48,933 bases of DNA, taken from Comamonas sp. lk. GTDB lineage: Bacteria; Pseudomonadota; Gammaproteobacteria; Burkholderiales; Burkholderiaceae_C. This document shows, piece after piece, positions 31,124 to 40,220 of this stretch. Within the stretch, counting starts at the first letter, position 1. Every line of letters starts with the position of its first letter. The DNA lies in the NCBI GenBank assembly GCA_945865675.1, contig CAMBFO010000007.1:1-48933 (forward strand), written 5' to 3'. The position numbers were made by a program, and so were the translations under genes. Below the pieces are notes generated by a model. That model was not told the DNA's origin. It made no database searches and saw only the letters and a list, made by a program, of their open reading frames with translations.

Positions 31124-31137
31124 CCGAATAAATTCGG
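31124..31137 (+). promoter_or_regulatory. small palindrome in the atpE-atpF spacer
   Basis: CCGAAT-AA-ATTCGG is a perfect 6-bp inverted repeat with a 2-base centre, just upstream of the atpF Shine-Dalgarno (AAAGGA). In RNA the two-base loop is tight, so a shorter stem is more likely. It may tune atpF translation or mRNA processing. Confidence 0.25.
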
Positions 31138-31150
31138 GAAAGGACGAGAA

Positions 31151-31621
31151 GTGAGTATTACTGGCACGCTGATTATTCAGATGATTGTGTTCCTGATATT
31201 GGTCGGGTTCACAATGAAATACATATGGCCCCCTTTGGTCAAGGCACTGGACGAGCGCGCTGAGAAGATTTCGCATGGTTTGGCTGCGGCTGAGAACGCG
31301 AAAATCGAGCTCTCCAATGTGCATCGCGACGTCGAAGCGAAGCTTGCTGCGACCCGTTCCGAGTCTGCCGCAGTGTTGGCCGATGCCGCACGACGTGCAC
31401 AGCACATCATCGACGAAGCCAAAGTGCGTGCGACCGAAGAAGGTGCGCGCATTGTGGCTGCAGCCCACCAAGAGGCCTTGCAAGAGGCGGTCAAAGTGCG
31501 CGAGTCATTGCGTCACGATGTCGCTGTTCTGGCAGTTAAAGGCGCCGAGCAGATTCTGCGTAAAGAAGTGAACCCGCAAGTGCATGCAGAGTTGCTGGAA
31601 CGCCTCAGGACCGAACTCTAA
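31151..31621 (+). CDS. atpF: F0F1 ATP synthase subunit b
   Basis: Peripheral stalk subunit of 156 residues: one N-terminal membrane helix (about 5-26, [21 protein letters not shown]) and a long charged coiled coil (about 30-150) that holds F1 to F0. The length is the usual 156 of E. coli. The GTG start at 31151 follows an AAAGGA Shine-Dalgarno by about 8 bases. It lies 8 bp before atpH. Confidence 0.96.
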   Translation: MSITGTLIIQMIVFLILVGFTMKYIWPPLVKALDERAEKISHGLAAAENAKIELSNVHRDVEAKLAATRSESAAVLADAARRAQHIIDEAKVRATEEGARIVAAAHQEALQEAVKVRESLRHDVAVLAVKGAEQILRKEVNPQVHAELLERLRTEL

Positions 31622-31629
31622 AGGCTGGT

Positions 31630-32160
31630 ATGGCTGAACTTGCAACCATTGCCCGGCCTTATGCGGATGCTATGTTCAAGGCAAGCACCGCGAATTTGCT
31701 GGCTACTTCTCAATGGCTTGATGAGGTCGCTGCGCTTGCCTCCGATGCCCAGTTACTGCACTTTGCCAGCAACCCGAATGCCACGGGTAAGCAGTTGCGC
31801 GATTTGCTCACGGTAAGCGCTGCGCCTCCCGTGGCAGCGCTGGCTGACAATTTTCTGCATGAGCTGATCGACAACGGTCGCCTGAGTGCATTGCCCGAAA
31901 TTGCTGCGCAATTTCGCAAGCACATGAATGCCCAGTCGGGCGCTTCGGATGCCGTGCTGTACAGCGCATTTGCGGTAGATGCGCAGTCGCTCGACAGCGT
32001 GCGTCAAACTTTGGAAAAGCGTTTCGGCCGCAAACTGCACCTTACGGTGCAAATACAAGAAGACCTGATTGGCGGCGTGCGTATTGCGGTCGGCGACGAG
32101 GTGCTAGATACCTCTGTCAAAGCCCGCTTGGAACAAATGAAAGTGGCGTTGGCTGCGTAA
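31630..32160 (+). CDS. atpH: F0F1 ATP synthase subunit delta
   Basis: Stator subunit of 176 residues linking subunit b to the top of F1. The N-terminal helical bundle starts [17 protein letters not shown], a family hallmark, and the C-terminal part has [32 protein letters not shown], the classic delta/OSCP signature. Fifth gene of the operon, followed by atpA after 48 bp. Confidence 0.97.
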   Translation: MAELATIARPYADAMFKASTANLLATSQWLDEVAALASDAQLLHFASNPNATGKQLRDLLTVSAAPPVAALADNFLHELIDNGRLSALPEIAAQFRKHMNAQSGASDAVLYSAFAVDAQSLDSVRQTLEKRFGRKLHLTVQIQEDLIGGVRIAVGDEVLDTSVKARLEQMKVALAA

Positions 32161-32208
32161 GCGGCTGATGTCCGGGATTTAGTCTTAACAAGAAAGAGGG
32201 AAAGAGTA

Positions 32209-33747
32209 ATGCAACTCAATCCGGCAGAAATTTCCGAGCTCATTAAGAGCCGTATCGAAGGACTAGCGGTCAAGGCCGATGTCCGTAATGAAGGTACCGT
32301 TATTTCGGTTACCGACGGTATTGTTCGCTTGCACGGCCTTTCCGACGTGATGCAGGGCGAGATGCTGGAATTCCCAAGAAACACATTCGGCTTGGCGCTT
32401 AACCTTGAGCGCGACTCCGTCGGTGCGGTGATTTTGGGTGACTATGAGCATATCTCAGAGGGCGACACCGTCAAATGCACAGGCCGTATTTTGGAAGTGC
32501 CCGTCGGCCCCGAGCTCATTGGTCGCGTGGTCAACGCCTTGGGTCAGCCGATTGACGGCAAAGGCCCCATTAACGCCAAGATGACCGACGTGATTGAGAA
32601 AGTTGCGCCCGGTGTTATCGCCCGTGAGTCCGTCAGCCAGCCGATGCAAACCGGCCTTAAGTCGATTGATTCCATGGTCCCGATTGGCCGTGGCCAACGT
32701 GAATTGATTATTGGCGACCGTCAGACTGGCAAGACCGCCGTTGCGATTGATGCCATCATCAACCAAAAAGGTCAAAACATGACCTGCGTCTACGTGGCGA
32801 TTGGCCAGAAAGCCTCGTCTATCAAAAACGTCGTGCGCGCCTTGGAAAAAGCCGGCGCTATGGACTACACGATTGTGGTCGCCGCATCCGCTTCTGAATC
32901 GGCCGCTATGCAGTATGTTTCGGCCTACTCGGGCTGCACCATGGGTGAGTACTTCCGCGACCGCGGTGAAGACGCTTTGATTGTGTACGACGACCTGTCC
33001 AAGCAGGCCGTGGCTTACCGCCAAGTGTCATTGCTGTTGCGTCGCCCACCTGGCCGTGAAGCCTATCCCGGAGACGTGTTTTATCTCCATAGCCGTTTGC
33101 TCGAACGCGCTGCCCGGGTCAACGCCGACTATGTGGAAGCCTTCACCAAAGGCGCCGTTAAAGGTAAAACCGGCTCACTGACCGCGCTGCCGATTATTGA
33201 AACCCAAGCCGGTGACGTGTCTGCCTTCGTGCCGACCAATGTGATTTCGATTACTGACGGCCAGATCTTCTTGGAAACCTCGCTGTTTAACGCAGGTATC
33301 CGTCCTGCGATTAATGCCGGCATCTCGGTGTCCCGCGTCGGTGGTGCAGCACAAACTAAATTAGTCAAGAACTTGTCTGGCGGTATCCGTACCGACTTGG
33401 CGCAGTACCGCGAATTGGCTGCCTTTGCGCAGTTCGCGTCCGACTTGGACGAATCCACCCGCAAGCAACTGGACCGCGGTGCCCGCGTTACCGAGTTGTT
33501 GAAGCAAGCGCAGTACAGCCCCATGACCATCAGCTCGATGGCGGCCACCTTGTTTGCAGTCAACAAAGGCTTCATGGACAATATCGAGATCAAGCAGGTC
33601 TTAGCGTTCGAGCGCGAAATGCACTCCTACCTCAAGGACAAGCACGCCAGTTTGCTGGCTAACTTGGAAGCCAACAAAGCCATGGACAAGGATGCCGAGG
33701 CAGAACTGACCGCTGGCCTGACCGCTTTCAAGAAGTCTTTTGCTTGA
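32209..33747 (+). CDS. atpA: F0F1 ATP synthase subunit alpha
   Basis: Non-catalytic nucleotide-binding subunit of the F1 head, 512 residues. The N-terminal beta-barrel ([16 protein letters not shown]) is followed by Walker [12 protein letters not shown] (about 169-179), the [17 protein letters not shown] segment, and the alpha/beta signature [17 protein letters not shown]. Length matches E. coli AtpA (513). AAAGAGGGAAAG before the ATG is a strong Shine-Dalgarno. Confidence 0.99.
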   Translation: MQLNPAEISELIKSRIEGLAVKADVRNEGTVISVTDGIVRLHGLSDVMQGEMLEFPRNTFGLALNLERDSVGAVILGDYEHISEGDTVKCTGRILEVPVGPELIGRVVNALGQPIDGKGPINAKMTDVIEKVAPGVIARESVSQPMQTGLKSIDSMVPIGRGQRELIIGDRQTGKTAVAIDAIINQKGQNMTCVYVAIGQKASSIKNVVRALEKAGAMDYTIVVAASASESAAMQYVSAYSGCTMGEYFRDRGEDALIVYDDLSKQAVAYRQVSLLLRRPPGREAYPGDVFYLHSRLLERAARVNADYVEAFTKGAVKGKTGSLTALPIIETQAGDVSAFVPTNVISITDGQIFLETSLFNAGIRPAINAGISVSRVGGAAQTKLVKNLSGGIRTDLAQYRELAAFAQFASDLDESTRKQLDRGARVTELLKQAQYSPMTISSMAATLFAVNKGFMDNIEIKQVLAFEREMHSYLKDKHASLLANLEANKAMDKDAEAELTAGLTAFKKSFA

Positions 33748-33775
33748 TAGCCGCTGACCCACACAGGAGCAACTG

Positions 33776-34642
33776 ATGGCAGCAGGCAAGGAAATACGCG
33801 GCAAGATCAAATCGGTGGAAAACACCAAGAAGATCACCAAGGCCATGGAAATGGTGGCGGCGTCCAAAATGCGCAAAGCGCAGGAGCGCATGCGCGCGGC
33901 GCGCCCTTACAGCGAGAAGATCGGAAACATCGCGGCCAACCTCAGCCTGGCCAACCCGGAATACGTGCATCCGTTTATGCAGGTCAACCAGGCCAATGGT
34001 GCGGGCTATATTGTGGTCACCACCGACAAAGGCTTGTGCGGTGGCCTCAACACCAATGTTCTGCGCAGCATGCACCACAAGATGCGCGAACTACAGGGCC
34101 AGGGCCTGCAGCCGCAAGCGGTGGCAATCGGAAACAAAGGCTTGGGCTTTTTGAATCGCTCTGGTACTAAAGTGCTGGCCCAAGCGGTCCACCTCGGCGA
34201 TACACCGCATTTGGAAAAACTGATCGGCCCCGTCAAAGTCTTGCTGAACGCCTATGTGGCGGGCGAAGTTCGGGTGATTTATTTGTGCTTTACCCGCTTT
34301 ATCAACACCATGAAGCAAGAGCCCGTCGTTCAGCAACTGCTGCCGCTGTCCGCTGAATCGCTGAACAAGCATGCCAGCGGTGCAAGCTGGGATTACATCT
34401 ATGAGCCTGAGGCCCATGTGGTGATCGACGATTTACTTTTGCGTTACGTTGAAGCCTTGGTGTACCAGGCCGTGGCCGAAAGCATGGCTTCCGAGCAGTC
34501 GGCGCGCATGGTGGCGATGAAGTCTGCGACTGATAACGCAGGTAGCGTTATCAACGAACTCAAACTGGTTTACAACAAGACGCGTCAAGCTGCGATCACC
34601 AAGGAATTGTCCGAGATCGTTGCGGGCGCGGCTGCTGTCTGA
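33776..34642 (+). CDS. atpG: F0F1 ATP synthase subunit gamma
   Basis: Central rotor shaft of F1, 288 residues. The N-terminal helix [32 protein letters not shown] and the C-terminal helix ending in [21 protein letters not shown] form the coiled coil; [10 protein letters not shown] marks the Rossmann-like middle part. An AGGAG Shine-Dalgarno stands just before the ATG. The length equals that of E. coli AtpG (287) within one residue. Confidence 0.98.
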   Translation: MAAGKEIRGKIKSVENTKKITKAMEMVAASKMRKAQERMRAARPYSEKIGNIAANLSLANPEYVHPFMQVNQANGAGYIVVTTDKGLCGGLNTNVLRSMHHKMRELQGQGLQPQAVAIGNKGLGFLNRSGTKVLAQAVHLGDTPHLEKLIGPVKVLLNAYVAGEVRVIYLCFTRFINTMKQEPVVQQLLPLSAESLNKHASGASWDYIYEPEAHVVIDDLLLRYVEALVYQAVAESMASEQSARMVAMKSATDNAGSVINELKLVYNKTRQAAITKELSEIVAGAAAV

Positions 34643-36088
<1,446 letters not shown>

Positions 36089-36091
36089 GCC

Positions 36092-36508
36092 ATGAACACC
36101 ATCCAGGTTGATGTGGTCAGCGCGGAGGAGTTGATCTTTTCCGGCGTCGCACGCTTCGTAGCGCTGCCTGGCGAAGCCGGTGAAATCGGTGTGTATCCGC
36201 GTCATACGCCGTTAATCACCCGCGTGAAGCCTGGCTCGGTGCGCATTGAATTGGCTGACGGTGGGGAAGAGTTTGTTTTTGTTGCCGGCGGCATTATTGA
36301 AGTGCAGCCCGACAGCGTGACCGTGCTGTCGGACACCGCCATCCGTGGCAGTGACCTCGATGAAGAGCGTGCCAATGCTGCCAAGGCCTTGGCCGAAGAA
36401 GCCTTACGCAATGCCAAGTCCGATGTAGACCTGGCGGTAGCGCAGTCTGAATTGCACACCTTGGTAGCGCAAATCGCCGCCTTGCGCCGCTTCCAAAACA
36501 AGCGCTGA
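36092..36508 (+). CDS. atpC: F0F1 ATP synthase subunit epsilon
   Basis: Regulatory rotor subunit of 138 residues that restrains ATP hydrolysis. The N-terminal beta-sandwich has [36 protein letters not shown] and the [18 protein letters not shown] strand; the C-terminal helical arm (about 90-138) can insert into F1. It is the last gene of the operon and is followed at once by an intrinsic terminator. Confidence 0.97.
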   Translation: MNTIQVDVVSAEELIFSGVARFVALPGEAGEIGVYPRHTPLITRVKPGSVRIELADGGEEFVFVAGGIIEVQPDSVTVLSDTAIRGSDLDEERANAAKALAEEALRNAKSDVDLAVAQSELHTLVAQIAALRRFQNKR

Positions 36509-36529
36509 TGCCTCATCAAGTCGATTTGC

Positions 36530-36551
36530 AAACCGCCTTCGGGCGGTTTTT
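36530..36551 (+). terminator. intrinsic terminator of the atp operon
   Basis: AAACCGCC (36530-36537) pairs with GGCGGTTT around a short TTCG-type loop and runs into TTTTT. It lies 21 bp after the atpC stop. A YheT-type hydrolase gene starts 16 bp further on, so that gene needs readthrough or its own promoter. Confidence 0.88.
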
Positions 36552-36566
36552 GCATGGTGGCCCGGC

Positions 36567-37538
36567 ATGAACTACCGCGCGCCCATCTGGCTGCCTGGCG
36601 GGCACCTGCAAACCATTGTCGCGGCCAAACTGGCGCGGTCTTATGCCGGCGCGCGCCCTGTATTTTTGCGGGAGCGCTGGGACATGCCTGACGGCGACTT
36701 TATCGATGTCGATTGGCTAGCGCCCAAACCTATGGCCGGCGCACCACTGTGGGTCATGTTCCACGGTCTGGAAGGATCGTCGTCCAGCCATTACGCGCTG
36801 GCCTGTGCAGACTATGCGCGTAGGCAAGGCATCGGATTTGCCGTAGCCCACTTTCGCGGTTGCAGCGGCGAGCTTAACCGGGCGCCACGCGCCTACCATT
36901 CAGGGGACTATGAAGAAATTGGCTGGCTATTGCAGCGCTTTGCTAGCTTGCATAGCGGCCCTCTCTGTGCCATTGGTATTTCACTGGGCGGCAACGCACT
37001 GATGCGCTGGGCCGAGGAGGCCGGTCACAGCGCATGCGCCACCGTACGCGCGATTGCGGCCGTTTGTGCGCCATTGGACTTGGCAGCCAGCGGTGCAGCT
37101 ATGGGACGAGGATTCAACCGCCAAGTTTACACCCGCATGTTCTTGCGTAGTATGAAGCCCAAAGCCTTGGCAAAATTGAAGCAACATCCTGGTCTCTTTG
37201 ACGCGCAGGCCTTGATGGCAGCGCAAGACTTGTATGCCTTTGACAATATCTTCACCGCACCCCTGCATGGTTTCAGAGACACCGAAGACTATTGGAAGCG
37301 CGCCTCAGCCAAACCGCATCTGGCAGCGGTGCGTGTGCCAGCGCTGGCGATCAATGCGCGCAATGACCCCTTTATCCCCGTTGATTCATTGCCTGCCCTG
37401 CATGAAGTTGGACAATACGTGGATCTGCAGCAATTCGACCATGGCGGCCACGTCGGCTTTGCCGCAGGTATGCCGTTCGGCCATTTAGGTACCCTGCCGC
37501 AGGCCCTGGCACGGTGGTTCGATCAACACGCACGCTAA
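36567..37538 (+). CDS. alpha/beta-fold hydrolase of the YheT/EMB8 family
   Basis: A 323-residue serine hydrolase of the UPF0017 group; the physiological ester substrate is not known. The family start YRAPIWLPGGHLQTI, oxyanion region MFHGLEGSSSSHYA, RGCSGELNRAPRAYHSGD, nucleophile Ser in IGISLGGNAL (about 139), acid Asp in AINARNDPFIP and His in FDHGGHVGF form the complete triad. It lies just after the atp terminator and 12 bp before the next gene. Confidence 0.92.
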   Translation: MNYRAPIWLPGGHLQTIVAAKLARSYAGARPVFLRERWDMPDGDFIDVDWLAPKPMAGAPLWVMFHGLEGSSSSHYALACADYARRQGIGFAVAHFRGCSGELNRAPRAYHSGDYEEIGWLLQRFASLHSGPLCAIGISLGGNALMRWAEEAGHSACATVRAIAAVCAPLDLAASGAAMGRGFNRQVYTRMFLRSMKPKALAKLKQHPGLFDAQALMAAQDLYAFDNIFTAPLHGFRDTEDYWKRASAKPHLAAVRVPALAINARNDPFIPVDSLPALHEVGQYVDLQQFDHGGHVGFAAGMPFGHLGTLPQALARWFDQHAR

Positions 37539-37550
37539 AGCATTACAGGC

Positions 37551-38093
37551 ATGGACGATATAGTTAAACAGGCGATGGCCAAATGGCCCAATGTGCCGCA
37601 TTGCTACAGCTGGCTCGGCCTGGACGCGCGCGGCAACTGGTATATGCGTGATGACCGGACCCAGGCCATCGGCAGCTTTGCCAGCGGCCTGGCTGGCGCC
37701 AAGGGCTCCATGCTTAAGCATGAAAAGCTGATCGACTTCATCGAGCGCAACTACGGCGTGGATGCCCAAGGCTGCTGGTATTTTCAAAATGGCCCGCAGC
37801 GGGTGTACGTCGAGTTGGAGGTTACGCCTTTCATTTGGCGCGTCGATGACAAGGGCGCGGTCACTTCTAGCGCCAAGCAAACTGCTTCGCTGGTTCAGCT
37901 GTTGATGGATGAACGCGGTTGGCCTTATTTGCAGACGTCGCTCGGTTTCGGCTTGGTGCACACCCAGGACGTTGCCAGTTTGGCGCAGGCGCTGGAAGAC
38001 CAGCATTGGCCGATTGAGGAAGTGAGCGCAGCCCAACTCCCCGCGCGCTTTGGCTACCAAATGAGTCCCGCGGCACTGGAAATAAAAAAATAG
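37551..38093 (+). CDS. conserved uncharacterised protein (Burkholderiales DUF)
   Basis: A 180-residue soluble protein, rich in aromatic residues and conserved-looking from its first residues (MAKWPNVPHCYSWLGLDARGNWYMRDDRTQ). Later blocks include YGVDAQGCWYFQNGPQRVYVELE and a C-terminal half with RGWPYLQTSLGFGLVHTQDV. I recall proteins of this pattern in Burkholderiales annotated DUF2944/DUF2946, but I cannot fix the family. The two GxWY segments look like paired beta-hairpins; no catalytic motif is evident. It follows the hydrolase gene by 12 bp and probably shares its transcript. Confidence 0.75.
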   Translation: MDDIVKQAMAKWPNVPHCYSWLGLDARGNWYMRDDRTQAIGSFASGLAGAKGSMLKHEKLIDFIERNYGVDAQGCWYFQNGPQRVYVELEVTPFIWRVDDKGAVTSSAKQTASLVQLLMDERGWPYLQTSLGFGLVHTQDVASLAQALEDQHWPIEEVSAAQLPARFGYQMSPAALEIKK

Positions 38094-38144
38094 AGCCATA
38101 CTCAAGCCATTCACGCCGCTTGAAGGACTATTTCACAGGCGCAA

Positions 38145-38172
38145 AAAAAACCGGTCCCTAAACCGGTTTTTT
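38145..38172. terminator. bidirectional intrinsic terminator
   Basis: AAAAAACCGGT (38145-38155) and ACCGGTTTTTT (38162-38172) form a perfect 11-bp stem with a 6-base loop, T-rich on both strands. It separates the rightward uncharacterised gene from the leftward cytochrome c gene. Confidence 0.88.
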
Positions 38173-38189
38173 AGCGGTACCCAAACCAC

Positions 38190-38702
38190 TTATTTGGCGG
38201 CTTCAGGCTTGGTTGGCTCAGGGAATTTGGCACCGCCTGCATTGACCAAATAGACCACGGCGCGAGCAATTTCAAAATCTTCATAATCACCACCGCCTTG
38301 GGCGCCCATGGCGTTTTTGCCTTTGAGTGCCGAATTCCAAAGGGCATCAAAACCTGTTTTGATCCGTGGCGCCCATACAGCCTTGTCGCCAAACTTAGGC
38401 GCACCAGCTAGGCCATTGGCATGGCAGGCCGCGCATTGGGCGCTGTATACCACCTCGCCGGTCTTCATTTCGCGGTTCGCGTCACGGATTTGTACAGTGC
38501 CTACTTTTTGGATGCGCTCTTCCAGCGATTTCTCGACATTGGTGGCGCCAGCGGCGGGCTTGTCATGCGAGGTCACGTAATAGACCAGTCCGATGATGAT
38601 GAAAATCGGAATGACAAACGAGAAAAACACAGCCATCAAAAGTTGTCGGGGGGATTTAATCGGACCGGTGTGGTCTTCTTCGGTATGGCTGGTGTCGCTC
38701 AT
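38190..38702 (-). CDS. membrane-anchored cytochrome c5 family protein
   Basis: A 170-residue monohaem cytochrome. The N-terminus is cytoplasmic, a single membrane helix lies at about 22-43 (MAVFFSFVIPIFIIIGLVYYV), and the periplasmic haem domain follows. It binds haem c through CAACH (about 90-94), with WAPRIKTGFDALWNSALKGKNAM and AVVYLVNAGG carrying the axial Met region, as in cytochrome c5. It probably shuttles electrons to a terminal oxidase. AGAGGACTCC upstream gives a GAGGA Shine-Dalgarno for the ATG at 38702. The spacer to the divergent tRNA gene is 90 bp. Confidence 0.93.
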   Translation of the reverse strand: MSDTSHTEEDHTGPIKSPRQLLMAVFFSFVIPIFIIIGLVYYVTSHDKPAAGATNVEKSLEERIQKVGTVQIRDANREMKTGEVVYSAQCAACHANGLAGAPKFGDKAVWAPRIKTGFDALWNSALKGKNAMGAQGGGDYEDFEIARAVVYLVNAGGAKFPEPTKPEAAK

Positions 38703-38772
38703 GGAGTCCTCTAATAGGCTGTGGCCGGGTAAAACAGCCTCCGATTATAGGCGCCCATAGGGTGAAACAACC

Positions 38773-38778
38773 TACAAT
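38773..38778 (+). promoter_or_regulatory. candidate -10 box of the tRNA-Arg gene
   Basis: TACAAT lies 15 bp before the first base of the tRNA, the right distance for a -10 element. No clean -35 is seen. Confidence 0.4.
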
Positions 38779-38792
38779 CATTGGCTCAGGGC

Positions 38793-38868
38793 GCGGCTGT
38801 AGCTCAGTGGATAGAGTATTGGCCTCCGAAGCCAAGGGTCGTGGGTTCGATCCCCGCCAGCCGCACCA
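38793..38868 (+). tRNA. tRNA-Arg (anticodon CCG)
   Basis: A 76-base tRNA with encoded CCA. The acceptor stem GCGGCTG (38793-38799) pairs with CAGCCGC (38858-38864), the discriminator is A and the end is CCA. The D arm contains AGCTCAGTGGATAGAG. The anticodon arm is TTGGC-CTCCGAA-GCCAA, with loop anticodon CCG reading the Arg codon CGG. The T arm holds GGTTCGATCC. tRNA-Arg genes are common integration sites; no duplicated tRNA 3' end is found downstream in this window. Confidence 0.98.
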
Positions 38869-38989
38869 ATCGACCGTTTTTTGACGTGTCGCAACCCCTC
38901 AAAACGCGATGGCTTTTTTGGAAGGGTTGTCACCCTGATGATGCAAGCGACTTCTGACTTGTCAGCGGTATGAAAATTTACTTTAATGC

Positions 38990-39022
38990 TTGCAGGTCAA
39001 ATTAAAGAGTGGTTTAATTTGA
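38990..39022 (+). promoter_or_regulatory. fic promoter overlapped by a palindromic operator
   Basis: A promoter candidate TTGCAG (38990-38995) / TTTAAT (39013-39018) has 17-bp spacing. A 10-bp perfect inverted repeat TCAAATTAAA (38997-39006) / TTTAATTTGA (39013-39022), 6-bp spacer, covers its spacer and -10 box. A repressor bound there would block RNA polymerase. Autoregulation by the wHTH of Fic is inferred. Confidence 0.55.
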
Positions 39023-39047
39023 ACATTCAAATCAAAGCCTGCTTTCA

Positions 39048-40196
39048 ATGACCCGAACCACCGGCACCTACGCGATTTCGACGACTCTGGGTGAGTCGGT
39101 GCGCGCGTTCGTCCCTTATCCCTTGCCGCCGGCTAACCCAGCTTTGTCGCCCTCGGTTTTCGCTCACCACAACCGCCAGGCAGAACTTGCGCTTGCACGC
39201 TTGAGTGGCGTGTCAGGATTAGTGCCATCGGTGGACTGGCTGCTGTACAGCGCCATCCGCAAGGAAGCCTTGCTCACCTCCCAGATTGAGGGCACCCAGG
39301 CCACGTTGACCGACTTGTTCGACGAAGAGGCTGGTTTCAAGGTCAGCAACACTGACGACGTCGAAGAAGTGACGAACTACCTCCGAGCCTTCCGCTGGGT
39401 TCAGGCGCAACTGCGTGACCCCAAAGGGCTGCCCATCAGCGTACGACTGCTGTGCGATGCCCATCGGCGGCTGCTTGATGGCGCGCGAGGCGCGGGGAAG
39501 CAGCCTGGTGAACTTCGCCGGTCGCAAAATTGGATCGGCGGAACACGACCTGACAAGGCCCTGTTTGTCCCGCCGCCGCCGGAGCGCGTAGCCGAATTGC
39601 TGGCCGACATGGAGCGGTTCATCCACGATGCCGCGACGGATTTACCTCCCATGGTGAAAGTGGCGCTTATCCACGCCCAGTTTGAAACCATCCACCCCTT
39701 TCTTGACGGCAACGGGCGCATCGGACGCCTGCTCATCACGGCCTTATTCGAACATTGGGGGCTGCTGTCGGAGCCCTTGCTGTATGTCAGCGCTTATCTG
39801 AAGCAGCACCAGGCTGAGTATTACCGCCGCTTGTCGGCCATTCGTACCGACGGCGACTGGGAATCCTGGGTGACCTTTTTTTTGGAGGGGGTGGCAAGCG
39901 CCGCTGGCGATGCAGAGAAAACCATCATTGAAGTCGCCAGTCTCCTTGCCGCTGACCGTAAACAGCTGTTGCAGTCCCTCAAGTCGGGTCCGACCAGTTA
40001 TCGTTTGTTCGAGATGCTGCCGGTGATGCCGCGCTTCACCATTGAACACGTTCGCCAGCAATTGGGCACCAGCTTTCCCACCGCTACAGCTGCCGTGAAG
40101 GTGTTGTCGGACCTGGGCATCGCGGTGGAAATGACTGGGCAGAAAAAGAACCGCAGCTACAGCTACCAAGCCTACGTTGAACTGCTCTCCCGATGA
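39048..40196 (+). CDS. fic: Fic-family AMPylase with C-terminal winged helix
   Basis: A 382-residue Fic protein that probably transfers AMP to protein hydroxyls. An N-terminal Fic_N part (about 1-110) carries the inhibitory helix motif TSQIEG (T-x3-E-G, about 77-82), which makes it a class II, self-inhibited Fic. The catalytic core (about 125-270) contains HPFLDGNGRIGRLL (about 221-234), a perfect HxFx(D/E)GNGRxxR. A C-terminal winged-helix-like domain (about 325-380, FTIEHVRQQLGTSFPTATAA) follows. No antitoxin gene is adjacent. The ATG at 39048 lacks a good Shine-Dalgarno. Ends 24 bp from the convergent uvrA stop. It sits alone between tRNA-Arg and uvrA, which suggests acquisition. Confidence 0.93.
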   Translation: MTRTTGTYAISTTLGESVRAFVPYPLPPANPALSPSVFAHHNRQAELALARLSGVSGLVPSVDWLLYSAIRKEALLTSQIEGTQATLTDLFDEEAGFKVSNTDDVEEVTNYLRAFRWVQAQLRDPKGLPISVRLLCDAHRRLLDGARGAGKQPGELRRSQNWIGGTRPDKALFVPPPPERVAELLADMERFIHDAATDLPPMVKVALIHAQFETIHPFLDGNGRIGRLLITALFEHWGLLSEPLLYVSAYLKQHQAEYYRRLSAIRTDGDWESWVTFFLEGVASAAGDAEKTIIEVASLLAADRKQLLQSLKSGPTSYRLFEMLPVMPRFTIEHVRQQLGTSFPTATAAVKVLSDLGIAVEMTGQKKNRSYSYQAYVELLSR

Positions 40197-40220
40197 CCTG
40201 GTCAAATTACATCATGCAAT

